64,000 bases of DNA, from positions 310,001 through 374,000 of the forward strand of contig NZ_JAMTCR010000003.1 of assembly GCF_024171945.1 (NCBI RefSeq), given 5' to 3'. The notes under the pieces were generated by a model that did no database searches, was not told where the DNA came from, and saw nothing but the letters and a program-made list of their open reading frames with translations. Both the position numbers and the translations under genes were made by a program. Shown here piece by piece: positions 25,185 through 34,109 of the stretch; positions within the stretch are counted from its first letter, which is position 1, and each line of letters starts with the position of its first letter. The DNA comes from Actinokineospora globicatena (GTDB taxonomy: Bacteria; Actinomycetota; Actinomycetes; Mycobacteriales; Pseudonocardiaceae).

Positions 25185-28100
25185 CTATTTTACTTGAACC
25201 TCAATACGCGCGCTTCTCAAGGCCGATTTCGCATAGACGCGGGATTTGATGTAGCCATCTGCCTTCAATCGGCCGAACACAGCTTCGTGATGCCTATTTC
25301 TGGGGAGTGTAAGCTTGTGGCCACTTACGGTCAAATTAACGTATGGTTCATCGGTCTCAACCAGCGCAGCGATAATCTCGCCTGAGGTGAGAGCTTCATG
25401 AAATTGGAAAGCTAGGCGGACGATTAGATTCCCGTCTTGGGTTCCGCGCGCAATCAAGGAGATGGCCGTAGCACTGAGGCTGATGTTGTTCACGAGCGCG
25501 GCCTGCCCCGCTACCTGAAGGGCAGCCCGGTCGTCGACCGGGATGAACTCATCTACGCGGGCTAGGATAGCAGCTTTGATGTTCTTGCCGATATCGGAGC
25601 CGCTCAGGACGTGCTTCGCCATTGACGAGTTGAGCAATTCTGGCTGGACGAACTCGACGAATTTTCTGGAATGCGCAATGCCGTGGCTGAGGGTGAGCCA
25701 ATCGTTCGTGTCGAAATGCGAGAAGGTAGCGGCGTCGTCTGTGCAAATACCTGCCCTGAGAAGGTATCCCAGCAGCGGACCGGATTCTGCAGGAACCTGA
25801 GTTACCGGGAGCGGAGCCGCGAGGTCAAGTGACACAACAAGCATAGTTCTCACAGCTAGATCTGGAATAGTTGCCGCAGCGTTCAGCAAGGCCCCGGCGA
25901 CGCGGATCTTCACTGCTTCGATCGCGCTGGCCTCCAAGCTTTCTCTCTCGGTGGCCACTTCCGAAACAGATTCGCCGTTCACGTCGTCATCTTTCGACCT
26001 AGACAGAGTGATGGAGCCGGTATGAGTGAGTATGGCAGCCAGGCCCGCGTCGATGGAGCCAGCATGCTCGATGTAGGCATCTATATTGTCGAGCGTTGGC
26101 GCGAACCGCTGACAGTCAGCTAGCGCGGTCCAGATAGAGCGCGGTACCGCTGTAAGGTCGTCGATGCTGCAGCTGGGGTGCGCACACTTAAGGACGCGCA
26201 AAACGTGCTGTTCATCCAGTTCTGCGAGGTCGTTCACGATGGCGCAAAATTCGGCGGGATCTTCGATGGTCCAGGATGCGCCATACTCGCCTTCAACTAC
26301 ATTGGGTGCGGCAGCACGGCGTTCGAGGCGTTCGGCATCAATGACATTGAGATACTCATCAATGAGGCCGAGTGCACGCTTGTAAACATCAATGTTGATC
26401 CTGCGAACGCGGTCCAAACTCAGTGTTAGGGGCTGGTCAAGGGCTACCCTCAGGTTCGCGGCAGTAAACGTGTAACAGTTCAGCTCGACAAGAAGCCGCA
26501 TAGCCAAATCTCGCACGGCGGCGAGATTATCGCACTCAAACCGCGCTCGACCTAGTGTGTGGATCGCGTAACCGATGGCCATTTCGGATGTTTCTGCGTC
26601 TTTTGTAGGATTCGTGCAGTCGGACTTACCAGTTGGTGCGAGTGGGGAAATTGTGCAGAACTTCTCGTAGTTGAACTGGAAGAACTCCCGGATAGTTTCG
26701 GTGAACCAATACTCAGTTTGCTCACCGGAGTTGGCAAGTGCGATGTCTACGAGTTCGACCCGCCTAACGTGGCTCAGACCCACACTATCGACCAGTTCGT
26801 TGAAGATCTTCGGCCACCGCGGGGCAAGGTAAGCAACTGCGTCGCCTGCATGCACGCCGTCGTTGAGGTAGGCTTCAATGAACGCGCGCTCCGTGTCCCC
26901 GATATGCCGAATGACGTTGTCCAGGACTGCATGGGCGCCTTCGTCGCCGGTCTTAAGGAGATGGTCGAGAATGTCGATATTGTAGGCACTGACTTCTTTC
27001 AAGAACGAGCGCTTTGTCTCGACTAGCAATGCGGCAACTTCGTTTGGTTTGAGGGTGTAAGTGATATCAGCTCGGTTTGTATCCACATTCTGTACAATAT
27101 AGCTCATTGCATTGGTCGGTAGGCGTTCGCCGTAGTACTGGGCGATGTACATGTTGTAGTACCGGTCGATGTACCCGCTGCTAATAAGTGCCTGAGCCAG
27201 TTCGGAGGTAACTATGTCGGCAACAAGATGTCGAAAATCGGTTGGTGCGCCACTATGGATTAGAGTGAACTCTGGGTATTTGGCCAGGTCGATGAAGTCG
27301 GCTACCCGAAGCCTCTCTAGGTCGACCCGAAGCTCGGACTCTTCGCGCAGAACGTCGTCCCGCACGGCGGCCGCCCAGTCGAAATTGGCCACCTGGTCAC
27401 CAACGAGATTGTGAAGTTCGTTAATGTCGAGTGAGACAGTTTGCTGATTCCCATAGTAGCCGAACGAGCCTTGAATCTTGACGCCGCTGCCTCTATTTCC
27501 GATTTCATGCCAAAAGGAGACGGAAGTGATTTGATCTTTGGCGCGAAGATCGCTGTTGATGAAATAGCCGGTAACTTGCCCGCCGCTCGCGGCTGCGACC
27601 TTGCGGGCAAACCAATCGAGTCGCTCGCCCCATTTCTTCGCTTTCTCGTCGATCGCGTCCTGGGAGGCGACGCCGTCGGTAATCTGCCGGAGTCGGGTGC
27701 GGCGCTTACTCGTGCTCTCTGCGACCAAGTCGCGGCTAAGTTGATAGACGCGGTCGAGTCTGCTGCGTCCGACAAGTATGAGTTCGAAATCTTCGGGGTG
27801 AAGGTTCTTGTAGACGACAAGGGCGAAGAGTCGGTCTGGCGTGAGGGTGTCCATGCCGTGGCTATTAGTGATAAGGCGATTAGCAAAGATAGAATATTCG
27901 TTACGGATGTTGGTCAGCAGTCGCATGTCAGGGAGATGGCGGGCGACCAAATCGACCAACTCGTCGCTGACCTTCGGAACTGGTGCGAGTAGGGGATCTA
28001 CAAGTGCCTTATGTAGAAGTTCGCGAGCTGTACGATGGGTTATAAAGGGAATGAGCGGGATGACCAGGTCGAAGAATTTTGTGCGATTAGCGCGGATGAT

Positions 28101-29168
28101 CTCGGCCTGCGCGTCATCGTCGGCCAACTGCTTAGTATCGTGGCCGAGTTGTTCAAAAATGCTATCACGCAGCGCATATATAAATCGAACAGACCTTTGG
28201 TCGCGCTTCAGTGGCCGGCCCGCGATGATCTGTTTGCTTGTATTCAGTAGCGTGTTGAGTTCACGCAGTGCGTCGAAGATTTCAGGATGATTGAACCGGT
28301 CGAGGTCCTCGAATACGACAACATCGATTGCTGAATGAGACTCGAAGAAGTACACGATCTCGTCGAGATACTTGTCGAAATAGGTCTCGGACTTGTTGGT
28401 GAGGGTGATCGCGGTACCGGCGGCCGAAACCTGGGATACCACGAGACGATTGTGGATCGCTATGCGTACTGCAGCCAGTAGCCAGATCAGACATCCGATG
28501 ATCACTGTGCTCGCGGCGACACGAACCCCTGCGGGTGCGTCCGCCCGCAGCCCGGACACGCGGCCAGGGATCACACCGAACAGCCACAAGCCCACCGCCA
28601 TAATAGCCATGGCGCCAGTGACCTGCCCCACGGCCTTCCATTTGGGTAGCCGCTCAATTCGCTGGTAGCGGGACTGCCGTACTCGGGCTGGCTTCTCCCG
28701 ATGCAGAAGCTGCTTAACGAGCTCCTTCTCGATTTGGTTCGTCTTAGTTTCGTTGGGTTCATCTGGCCCTAGGGTGGAGAGTGACAGGAACAGGACGCGC
28801 TTCCTGTTCTGGCGAGCAAATTCCTTCAGCACGCTCGACTTGCCCGCCCCATAGCGTCCGGTCACCGCAATGTTGCGGATCTCTTGGTCGTCCAGCGCGG
28901 CGTTCAAGTGGGACACGAACACCTCGTGCTGGCTACCCTGGAACTGCGGCGTGAGGGGCGCGAGTTCGGCACGGGGATCGGATTCCCTGGTCAACGTCCG
29001 AGTAGCCCTTGCGGTGACCTGGGCGACCCACCTACCAATCGAGGCCCGCACTCCTCTACCAGGCCGACCTTCGCCATCGACTTCCACCGGGCCCTCACAG
29101 ATCTTCCGATCCGAACGGCCCACCCCCGAGGCCGTGCTGTCGCTGTCGATGCTCTCAAGCCACGGCAA
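25185..29168 (-). CDS. YobI-type membrane P-loop NTPase
   Basis: 1327 residues. The start is uncertain (TTG at 29168); the family's conserved part begins near residue 70 (LTPQFQGSQHEVF). Walker A GRYGAGKSS at 104-112; two membrane helices at about 180-200 and 216-236 split the NTPase domain; Walker B VVVFEDLDRF at 283-292. About 700 residues of helical sequence follow. This is the layout of YobI-like P-loop NTPases, which are proposed conflict-system proteins in bacteria. Low GC like the two nuclease genes it faces. It could sense infection at the membrane and couple to those nucleases, or be a separate system. Confidence 0.8.
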   Translation of the reverse strand: MPWLESIDSDSTASGVGRSDRKICEGPVEVDGEGRPGRGVRASIGRWVAQVTARATRTLTRESDPRAELAPLTPQFQGSQHEVFVSHLNAALDDQEIRNIAVTGRYGAGKSSVLKEFARQNRKRVLFLSLSTLGPDEPNETKTNQIEKELVKQLLHREKPARVRQSRYQRIERLPKWKAVGQVTGAMAIMAVGLWLFGVIPGRVSGLRADAPAGVRVAASTVIIGCLIWLLAAVRIAIHNRLVVSQVSAAGTAITLTNKSETYFDKYLDEIVYFFESHSAIDVVVFEDLDRFNHPEIFDALRELNTLLNTSKQIIAGRPLKRDQRSVRFIYALRDSIFEQLGHDTKQLADDDAQAEIIRANRTKFFDLVIPLIPFITHRTARELLHKALVDPLLAPVPKVSDELVDLVARHLPDMRLLTNIRNEYSIFANRLITNSHGMDTLTPDRLFALVVYKNLHPEDFELILVGRSRLDRVYQLSRDLVAESTSKRRTRLRQITDGVASQDAIDEKAKKWGERLDWFARKVAAASGGQVTGYFINSDLRAKDQITSVSFWHEIGNRGSGVKIQGSFGYYGNQQTVSLDINELHNLVGDQVANFDWAAAVRDDVLREESELRVDLERLRVADFIDLAKYPEFTLIHSGAPTDFRHLVADIVTSELAQALISSGYIDRYYNMYIAQYYGERLPTNAMSYIVQNVDTNRADITYTLKPNEVAALLVETKRSFLKEVSAYNIDILDHLLKTGDEGAHAVLDNVIRHIGDTERAFIEAYLNDGVHAGDAVAYLAPRWPKIFNELVDSVGLSHVRRVELVDIALANSGEQTEYWFTETIREFFQFNYEKFCTISPLAPTGKSDCTNPTKDAETSEMAIGYAIHTLGRARFECDNLAAVRDLAMRLLVELNCYTFTAANLRVALDQPLTLSLDRVRRINIDVYKRALGLIDEYLNVIDAERLERRAAAPNVVEGEYGASWTIEDPAEFCAIVNDLAELDEQHVLRVLKCAHPSCSIDDLTAVPRSIWTALADCQRFAPTLDNIDAYIEHAGSIDAGLAAILTHTGSITLSRSKDDDVNGESVSEVATERESLEASAIEAVKIRVAGALLNAAATIPDLAVRTMLVVSLDLAAPLPVTQVPAESGPLLGYLLRAGICTDDAATFSHFDTNDWLTLSHGIAHSRKFVEFVQPELLNSSMAKHVLSGSDIGKNIKAAILARVDEFIPVDDRAALQVAGQAALVNNISLSATAISLIARGTQDGNLIVRLAFQFHEALTSGEIIAALVETDEPYVNLTVSGHKLTLPRNRHHEAVFGRLKADGYIKSRVYAKSALRSARIEVQVK

Positions 29169-29258
29169 GTAATACCCGTAGACACGCCCGCCCGTCGTCT
29201 CGTCAACTACGAGGGGAGGGAACTTGGACCGGGCACCGCACTAGTTTGCCCCTCTTGA

Positions 29259-29510
29259 GTGATCGTCATCAGGCTCTCTCGCCTCGGCAGCCTGTGGCAC
29301 GCGTACCCGGAGCTGGTGCGGCTCAGATACAGGGAGGCTGACTACGAGGCGCCGGAGCGGCCGTACTTCCATCTGACGGGGATGGCGGGGTACTCGAAGA
29401 CCGGGATCATCGGGTACCCGTCCAAGGCAACCGCTGACAAGGGCGCCAAGGCGCTCGACTCGCTGACCGCGTCGTTCTGCGGACTCTTCGACCTCTTGGT
29501 AGCCGACTGA
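29259..29510 (+). pseudogene. C-terminal fragment of a creatininase-family gene
   Basis: About 70 residues (HAYPELVRLRYREADYEAPE, then LTGMAGYSKTGIIGYPS) align with the last third of the intact creatininase gene at 34110-34823. The metal-binding N-terminal two thirds are missing. It sits exactly where the low-GC cargo ends, which suggests that the cargo arrived by replacing or cutting an earlier copy. Probably non-functional. Confidence 0.7.
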
Positions 29511-29513
29511 CGG

Positions 29514-29924
29514 TCAGCGGCCGGCTGTCAGAGCGGTTGATGCCTGCTTGTGGAGCCAGAGCAGGGTTTGTTCGGGGTCGAGGGCTTGGCCGCGGAAGTT
29601 GTCTAGGTGGTGTTCGGGATGGGCGCATACCTGGATTTCGGTGTGGTCGGGGAGTCGGCCGTGTATTTGGATTTTGGCTGTGTAGTCGTCGGTTTCGCCG
29701 AGGAGTCTGGGTTGTGGGTTGGTGAGGGTGTTGGCCCAGTGCAGGAGGGTCGCGGCGATGATGGGGAGGCTCTCGGAGTGGATCATCACTCGTGCGTAGT
29801 CGCTGGGGCGGGCTCCTACGGACAGGGTGATGAGGTGTGGGGTTGGCAGTGAGTAGGTGATCAGGTGGTGGTCGAGTGCGGTGGTCATTCTGGTGAGGGC
29901 TGCGGTGATGGCGGTGCGGCTCAC
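29514..29924 (-). CDS. Conserved hypothetical protein, stand-alone version of an HTH-gene C-terminal domain
   Basis: 136 residues. It matches the C-terminal domain of the HTH protein at 12660 in element 1 (HLITYSLPTPHLITLSVGA, AATLLHWANTL, EQTLLWLHKQAS) but lacks the HTH. It is the last gene of a leftward operon and begins 28 bases after the preceding stop. In element 2 the domain is separate, while in element 1 it is fused to a DNA-binding domain, so it probably modulates a regulator. Ligand unknown. Confidence 0.65.
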   Translation of the reverse strand: MSRTAITAALTRMTTALDHHLITYSLPTPHLITLSVGARPSDYARVMIHSESLPIIAATLLHWANTLTNPQPRLLGETDDYTAKIQIHGRLPDHTEIQVCAHPEHHLDNFRGQALDPEQTLLWLHKQASTALTAGR

Positions 29925-29952
29925 TGCGGGGTGTGCTTTCTGCGGGTGGGTG

Positions 29953-30807
29953 TCAGGCGGGGATGCGCTGGGGTCGGTGGTCGGTGAGTGTGCCGAGGGG
30001 GCGGGTCTCGGCGGCGAGGTCGGTGAGCAGGGTTTCGTAGGTGCGGATGGTGTGGGGGTCCTCGGTGTAGAGGTTCGCGGTGTGGGTGGGTAGGTGGACG
30101 ACCTCGGCGCGGCTTGTGGTGTGGAGGAGCCCGAAGGGTGTTATGAGGTGAGGGCTGGCAAGCGCTGGAAGGTTGAGGACGCGGATGGAGATAGTGGGGG
30201 CTGAGGCGAGGGTGTAGAGGTGCTGGAGTTGGTCGGGGAAGGTCTTGTCGCGGTTTGCGGCGGTGAAGAGGGCCAGGTTGCTGAGGATGACGGTGACGGC
30301 GGGCGGCGTCTTCCTGGTGAGTAGCTGGCAGCGTGCGCGGTGTGCGGCGAGGCGGGTGGGGATGGTGTCGGCGGGGACCAGGGGTGATGCGGTGAGGAGG
30401 GCGTGGTAGTAGTCGGGTGTATGGAGGATGTCGGGTAGGGACGTCGGGGTGTAGTAGGTGATGGCGGTGGAGTCGTGTTCCAGGTCGGTGAGGGTGTGGG
30501 CGTAGAGGCCGGTGTCGTGGTGGTCGTGCCAGTGGTGCGGGGTGTGGTGGTCGGCGGCGAGCGCTAGGAGTTGGTCGCGGTCGGTGCGGTGGGTGTGGCG
30601 GCAGGCGATGAGCAGGTGCACGAGGTCGGCCGGTGGGATGTGGCGCTGGCCGTTGACGTAGCGGGAGAGGGTCGCGGGGTGCCAGCCGAGGAGGCGGGCG
30701 AGGTCGTTGTTGGTGTGACCGGCGTCGGTCATGATGCGGCGGATTTCACGACCGAGGATCCAGGTGCGGAGTGTGTGGGCGGGGCTGGGGTCGCGGCGGT
30801 TGGGCAT
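29953..30807 (-). CDS. HTH regulator of the Scr1/DUF5753 type
   Basis: 284 residues. HTH at about 18-65 (ILGREIRRIMTDAGHTNNDL, then LGWHPATLSRYVNGQRHIPP), followed by about 180 residues of DUF5753-like sequence: LPDILHTPDYYHALL, RCQLLTRKTPPAVTVIL, ISIRVLNLPAL, VVHLPTHTANLYTED. This is the common streptomycete regulator family often paired with a small DUF397 protein; no such partner is seen. The start overlaps the preceding gene by 62 bases, so a later start is possible, although the HTH begins early. Confidence 0.8.
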   Translation of the reverse strand: MPNRRDPSPAHTLRTWILGREIRRIMTDAGHTNNDLARLLGWHPATLSRYVNGQRHIPPADLVHLLIACRHTHRTDRDQLLALAADHHTPHHWHDHHDTGLYAHTLTDLEHDSTAITYYTPTSLPDILHTPDYYHALLTASPLVPADTIPTRLAAHRARCQLLTRKTPPAVTVILSNLALFTAANRDKTFPDQLQHLYTLASAPTISIRVLNLPALASPHLITPFGLLHTTSRAEVVHLPTHTANLYTEDPHTIRTYETLLTDLAAETRPLGTLTDHRPQRIPA

Positions 30808-31195
30808 GGGGTGGCTTTCGGGTGTTGGCGTGGGGGTTGAGGCGTGGGTGGCGGGCTAGGACGCGGTCTACTCGCAGCACGAGGGTCGCCAGGAGCTGTT
30901 CGAGAGCGTCGAGGCGTTCCGCGATGGGGTCGTCGTCGGCTTCCGCTGGGGGTGCGATGTGTGGCAGTGGGCCGCCGGTGAGGACGTTGGTGAGGTAGAG
31001 GGCTGGTAGTTCGAGGGCGGTGGATAGGGCTTCGAGGGTTCGGGTGCTGCGGCGGCGTTGCACGAGGTTGTGTCGGATCTCCTGGACGAGGGCCTTGGAG
31101 AGGCCCGATTGTCTGACCAGTTCGGCCTGTGTCATGCGGAGTTCGCGCATGCGGTGGTTGACGGCGGCGCTGACGGCATCCCAGTCGTCGGGCAT
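30746..31195 (-). CDS. XRE-family HTH regulator
   Basis: 149 residues. The ATG at 31195 overlaps the previous stop (TGATG). HTH (LRMTQAELVRQSGLSKALVQEI), then VQRRRSTRTLEALSTALELP, the same signature as the proteins at 12660 and 18316. A coiled-coil-like helix (IAERLDALEQLLATLVLRV) and a Pro/Arg/His-rich tail follow. It occupies the same operon slot as the 12660 gene in element 1 but has a different C-terminus. Confidence 0.75.
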   Translation of the reverse strand: MPDDWDAVSAAVNHRMRELRMTQAELVRQSGLSKALVQEIRHNLVQRRRSTRTLEALSTALELPALYLTNVLTGGPLPHIAPPAEADDDPIAERLDALEQLLATLVLRVDRVLARHPRLNPHANTRKPPHAQPPRPQPRPHTPHLDPRS

Positions 31196-31647
31196 CAGGA
31201 GGCGGCCTTCTGTTGGGTGGGGATCATGTCGTGGAGTTCGCCCAGGATGACCGCGAGCGCGGTGGCGGTGTATCGCCGGTAGGTGATGGTGAGTTGGTGG
31301 GTCTTGGTGGCGCTCGCCATGGTGATGTCGCCGTCGGCATGGGTGACGGTCAGAGTCGTGCCCGCGTTCCGGAACGTGGCTGTGCGGCCGGGCGTTCGAC
31401 AGATCGTGGCGAGGTGTGCCACCGAGGTCGTGGTGAGTGTGAGGCTGTAGGTGGGGATCGCGGCGGGATGGATCCGCGCGGCGCTGAGGTCGTGGGCGAG
31501 GTCGATGATCGTGGTCGCGGGGCCGCCGTCGAGTAGCTCCCCCTTGAGGCACCAGCGGTGGGCGAAATGGTCGTAGATCGGTCCGTGGCGGACGATGAGC
31601 GTTTCGGCTTCTGGGGTGGGGCCGACAGGTCGTCCGCGCGGGGACAT
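31195..31647 (-). CDS. Conserved hypothetical protein, counterpart of the 13385 gene
   Basis: 150 residues from a clear ATG at 31647. Core LIVRHGPIYDHFAHRWCLKG, PATTIIDLAHDLSAARIHPA and the end KAAS match the element 1 protein at 13385. Both are followed immediately by an HTH gene with a TGATG overlap, so this two-gene cassette is conserved between the elements. Mixed alpha/beta, no known domain; possibly a partner of the HTH protein. Confidence 0.65.
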   Translation of the reverse strand: MSPRGRPVGPTPEAETLIVRHGPIYDHFAHRWCLKGELLDGGPATTIIDLAHDLSAARIHPAAIPTYSLTLTTTSVAHLATICRTPGRTATFRNAGTTLTVTHADGDITMASATKTHQLTITYRRYTATALAVILGELHDMIPTQQKAAS

Positions 31648-31649
31648 GG

Positions 31650-32246
31650 TCAGTCCACGATGGTGCAGTCGCCGAGCAGGCGGACGAGGTTGTGGGCCAG
31701 GGTCCAGACGACGGCGGGGTCGGTGTAGTCGAGAAGGACCTGCTCGCCGGGGGTGATGCCGGTGCGGCCGGGGTGGAACTGGAGACCCTGGATACCGGAG
31801 ATCTCGTACTGGCGGGACCGGACAACGACGTAGCCGCGACGCAGGGCCGGACAGTGGCGGGTGGCCACGTCGATACAGGGGCGGCAGATCGGCGGTTCTG
31901 TGACACCCATGCCATCCGGCCAGCCGGACCAGTCGCCGCGGTGGTCCAGCAGTAGCCACAGGACACCATCGGGGGTCTGGTCGGCGGGCTTGGCGCAGAC
32001 CTGGCACAGCAAGCGACGCATCGCTCGGCGCTGGCGGGCTGGGTGGATCTTGCCGAAACTGGGGCGGCCGATCTCGGGGGCGGAGTTCGCGCGTGCCCAG
32101 AGGACACCGTGACGGTCACGGTCGCCCAACGTCTCGTCCCGGTAGGCGATGCCACGGCCGGACGGGCGGCGGGTGAGCTGACCGAGGTAGGTTGCTTCGG
32201 TGCTCCACCTGGTGATGTACGGCGCGATGACTCGGGTGTCAGGCAT
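31650..32246 (-). CDS. Hypothetical protein with CxxC pairs
   Basis: 198 residues. CQVCAK and ICRPC pairs around a central segment suggest a structural zinc site. The C-terminus ends in a short helix (VVWTLAHNLVRLLGDCTIVD). It lies between the small HTH gene (8-base overlap upstream) and the gene at 31195 (gap of two bases). No recognised function; possibly a DNA- or protein-binding accessory of the regulator operon. Confidence 0.6.
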   Translation of the reverse strand: MPDTRVIAPYITRWSTEATYLGQLTRRPSGRGIAYRDETLGDRDRHGVLWARANSAPEIGRPSFGKIHPARQRRAMRRLLCQVCAKPADQTPDGVLWLLLDHRGDWSGWPDGMGVTEPPICRPCIDVATRHCPALRRGYVVVRSRQYEISGIQGLQFHPGRTGITPGEQVLLDYTDPAVVWTLAHNLVRLLGDCTIVD

Positions 32247-32580
32247 CGAACGCTCCGAGTTGGTCGAGCGACAGGCCGCCGTGGAGGAGGACGGCGTGGA
32301 GGGCGTTGGGGCTCGGCTCGTGGCCGTTGGCGCGATGGACGCGGTCGGAGACGGCTACCAGGAGCGCGATGGGGGTGGTGCCGAGGGCGGGGGCCAGCTT
32401 GAAGACGCGGGGGAGGTCGGGGTGGTGGGTACCCTTGGCGTAGGCCCGCAGGGTCTGTTCGGGTATCTGGGAGGTCTCGGAAAGGTGGCGGAAAGTGGCA
32501 CTCGCCGCGGTTCGGTAGTCCGTTAGTGTGAGGGCAAACGCTAGGCGGTAGTCGCGGAGAGCGTTGTTTGTGGGTCGCAT
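32239..32580 (-). CDS. Small HTH-like regulator, first gene of the leftward operon
   Basis: 113 residues from the ATG at 32580. Longer in-frame versions to 32724 exist, but they run into the divergent promoter. The segment FRHLSETSQIPEQTLRAYAKGTHHPDLPRVFKLA reads like an HTH with a recognition helix. It is divergent from the zinc-ribbon HTH-TPR gene at 32745, and the palindrome at 32664-32693 lies between them. A plausible repressor of its own operon. Confidence 0.55.
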   Translation of the reverse strand: MRPTNNALRDYRLAFALTLTDYRTAASATFRHLSETSQIPEQTLRAYAKGTHHPDLPRVFKLAPALGTTPIALLVAVSDRVHRANGHEPSPNALHAVLLHGGLSLDQLGAFDA

Positions 32581-32663
32581 CGGTGCCTGTTCGGGGTTGT
32601 CAACTGGGCAACTGGTCCGAAGGTATGAAGCGAGCGGATCGGTTCCTGCACCCCGAAGGCATG

Positions 32664-32693
32664 ATCTGTATGCGCGCCACGCATATAACAGAT
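32664..32693. promoter_or_regulatory. Nested palindromic operator in a divergent promoter
   Basis: Two nested inverted repeats share one centre: atctgt/acagat outside and atgcg/cgcat inside, over 30 bases, with tataac overlapping the right half. The inner atgcgcgcc..cgcat unit recurs in the operators at 34823-34890, so the same regulator probably controls both promoters. Confidence 0.6.
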
Positions 32694-32744
32694 GCCCGGG
32701 GTCTAGTGTGGGCGTTGAAGTCACCGCAGCGGGTTGGAGAATTG

Positions 32745-34100
32745 ATGTCGGGCCGGTACTGCATGAGGTGCGGCGGCAGGCTCGCGCGGGACACGAGGGT
32801 GAGCATGTGCGCTCCGTGCAGGCAGGTCAGTGGCATCGGGACTGATCACGCGCCCGACCTGGGGTTGGACTTCTGGACCACGGACCAGATGCGGAACGCG
32901 TTCGCTACCAGGGACATGGGCGTGGTTGTCCGGACGTACCGCTATCACCCGGCTCACGGGCACAAGGCGTTGCCGCAGGAGACGATCAGCCGGTGGCTTG
33001 GGACGGTTACTCAGTCGCAGCTGAGCCGGATTGAGTCCGGGCGGAACAAAGTGGACACGTTGGAGAAGCTGGTCCACTACGCACGCGCGTTGAAGATGCC
33101 CGCCGATCTCCTGTGGTTCTCACTTCCCGAGCACCCGGACGCGATTCCGTTGCCGCGTTCGGACGAAATACTGGCGTTGCCGGATGGGCCGCTGGTTCCG
33201 GCGGCGAGTATCAACACCGGTTCGGCGATCGCGGATTCGTTGCTGAAGACGCTTGATCACTACGCCAGCACGGACAATCTCGCGGGACCGCGTTCTCTGG
33301 TCCAGGTGGTGCCGCAGCAGCTGCGGTTCATCGAGGAGCTCTTGCAGAAGGCCCGTGGCAAGGACCGCGCGCAGTTGCTACGGGTAGGTGCCCGGTACGC
33401 GGAGTTCGCGGGATGGATCTACCAGGACACGGGGACGCTGACCACGGCGATGCAGGCGTCAGGCGAGGCGTTGGACTTCGCGCAGGAGGCCGAGGACGAC
33501 GAGCTGGCCTCCTACATCCTCATGCGGCGGAGCAACATCGCGACGGACGCGGGCCGGTATGACCTGGCGTTGAAGCTGGCCAACGCGGCGCTGTCGCAGT
33601 CCAACCGGCTGTCGGCGCGATTGCAGGCGTTGGCGCTACGGCAACAGGCCCACGTGTACGCGCAGAAGGGCGACGACGCGGCGTGTGCCCGGGTGTTGGA
33701 GGCGGCGTTTCGGCTGGCTGAGCGGCCGGGCGACTCGGAGATGGACCTAGGGCACTACTGCACGCCGGAGTACCTGGAGATGGAAGCGGCCCAGTGCTGG
33801 GTGGAGCTGGGGCGTCCCCACGAGGCGATCGACTCGCTTCGGCAGGGGCTGGCGGGGTGGCAGGCAGAGTTCCGGCGTGACCTGGGGCTGTGCCTGGCGC
33901 GGTTGGCGATGGCGCACGCGGTCGAGGCCCAGGCCGACCACGCTGTGCAGGTGGCGCGCAGCTCGACCGGGATCGCCATGGAGACGCGCTCGCACCGGAT
34001 CGTGGCGCAGTTGCAGCGGATTCCGGCTGCGCTGGAGTCAGCCGGTGCGGATGAGGAAGCGTCTCAAGTTCGCAGACTGGTAAAGTCGCTGGGGTCTTAG
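32745..34100 (+). CDS. Zinc-ribbon HTH-TPR regulator
   Basis: 451 residues. ATG at 32745 with ggaga six bases upstream. It begins with a zinc ribbon (YCMRCGGRLARD, MCAPCR), then an XRE-type HTH (about 60-130; ETISRWLGTVTQSQLSRIES), then about 270 residues of TPR-like helices (ARYAEFAGWIYQDTG, SNRLSARLQALALRQQAHVY). Streptomycete proteins of this build usually sense a peptide or small-molecule signal through the TPR part. The creatininase-family gene begins nine bases downstream. Expression is probably governed by the palindrome at 32664. Confidence 0.8.
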   Translation: MSGRYCMRCGGRLARDTRVSMCAPCRQVSGIGTDHAPDLGLDFWTTDQMRNAFATRDMGVVVRTYRYHPAHGHKALPQETISRWLGTVTQSQLSRIESGRNKVDTLEKLVHYARALKMPADLLWFSLPEHPDAIPLPRSDEILALPDGPLVPAASINTGSAIADSLLKTLDHYASTDNLAGPRSLVQVVPQQLRFIEELLQKARGKDRAQLLRVGARYAEFAGWIYQDTGTLTTAMQASGEALDFAQEAEDDELASYILMRRSNIATDAGRYDLALKLANAALSQSNRLSARLQALALRQQAHVYAQKGDDAACARVLEAAFRLAERPGDSEMDLGHYCTPEYLEMEAAQCWVELGRPHEAIDSLRQGLAGWQAEFRRDLGLCLARLAMAHAVEAQADHAVQVARSSTGIAMETRSHRIVAQLQRIPAALESAGADEEASQVRRLVKSLGS

Positions 34101-34109
34101 AGTCTGCGA

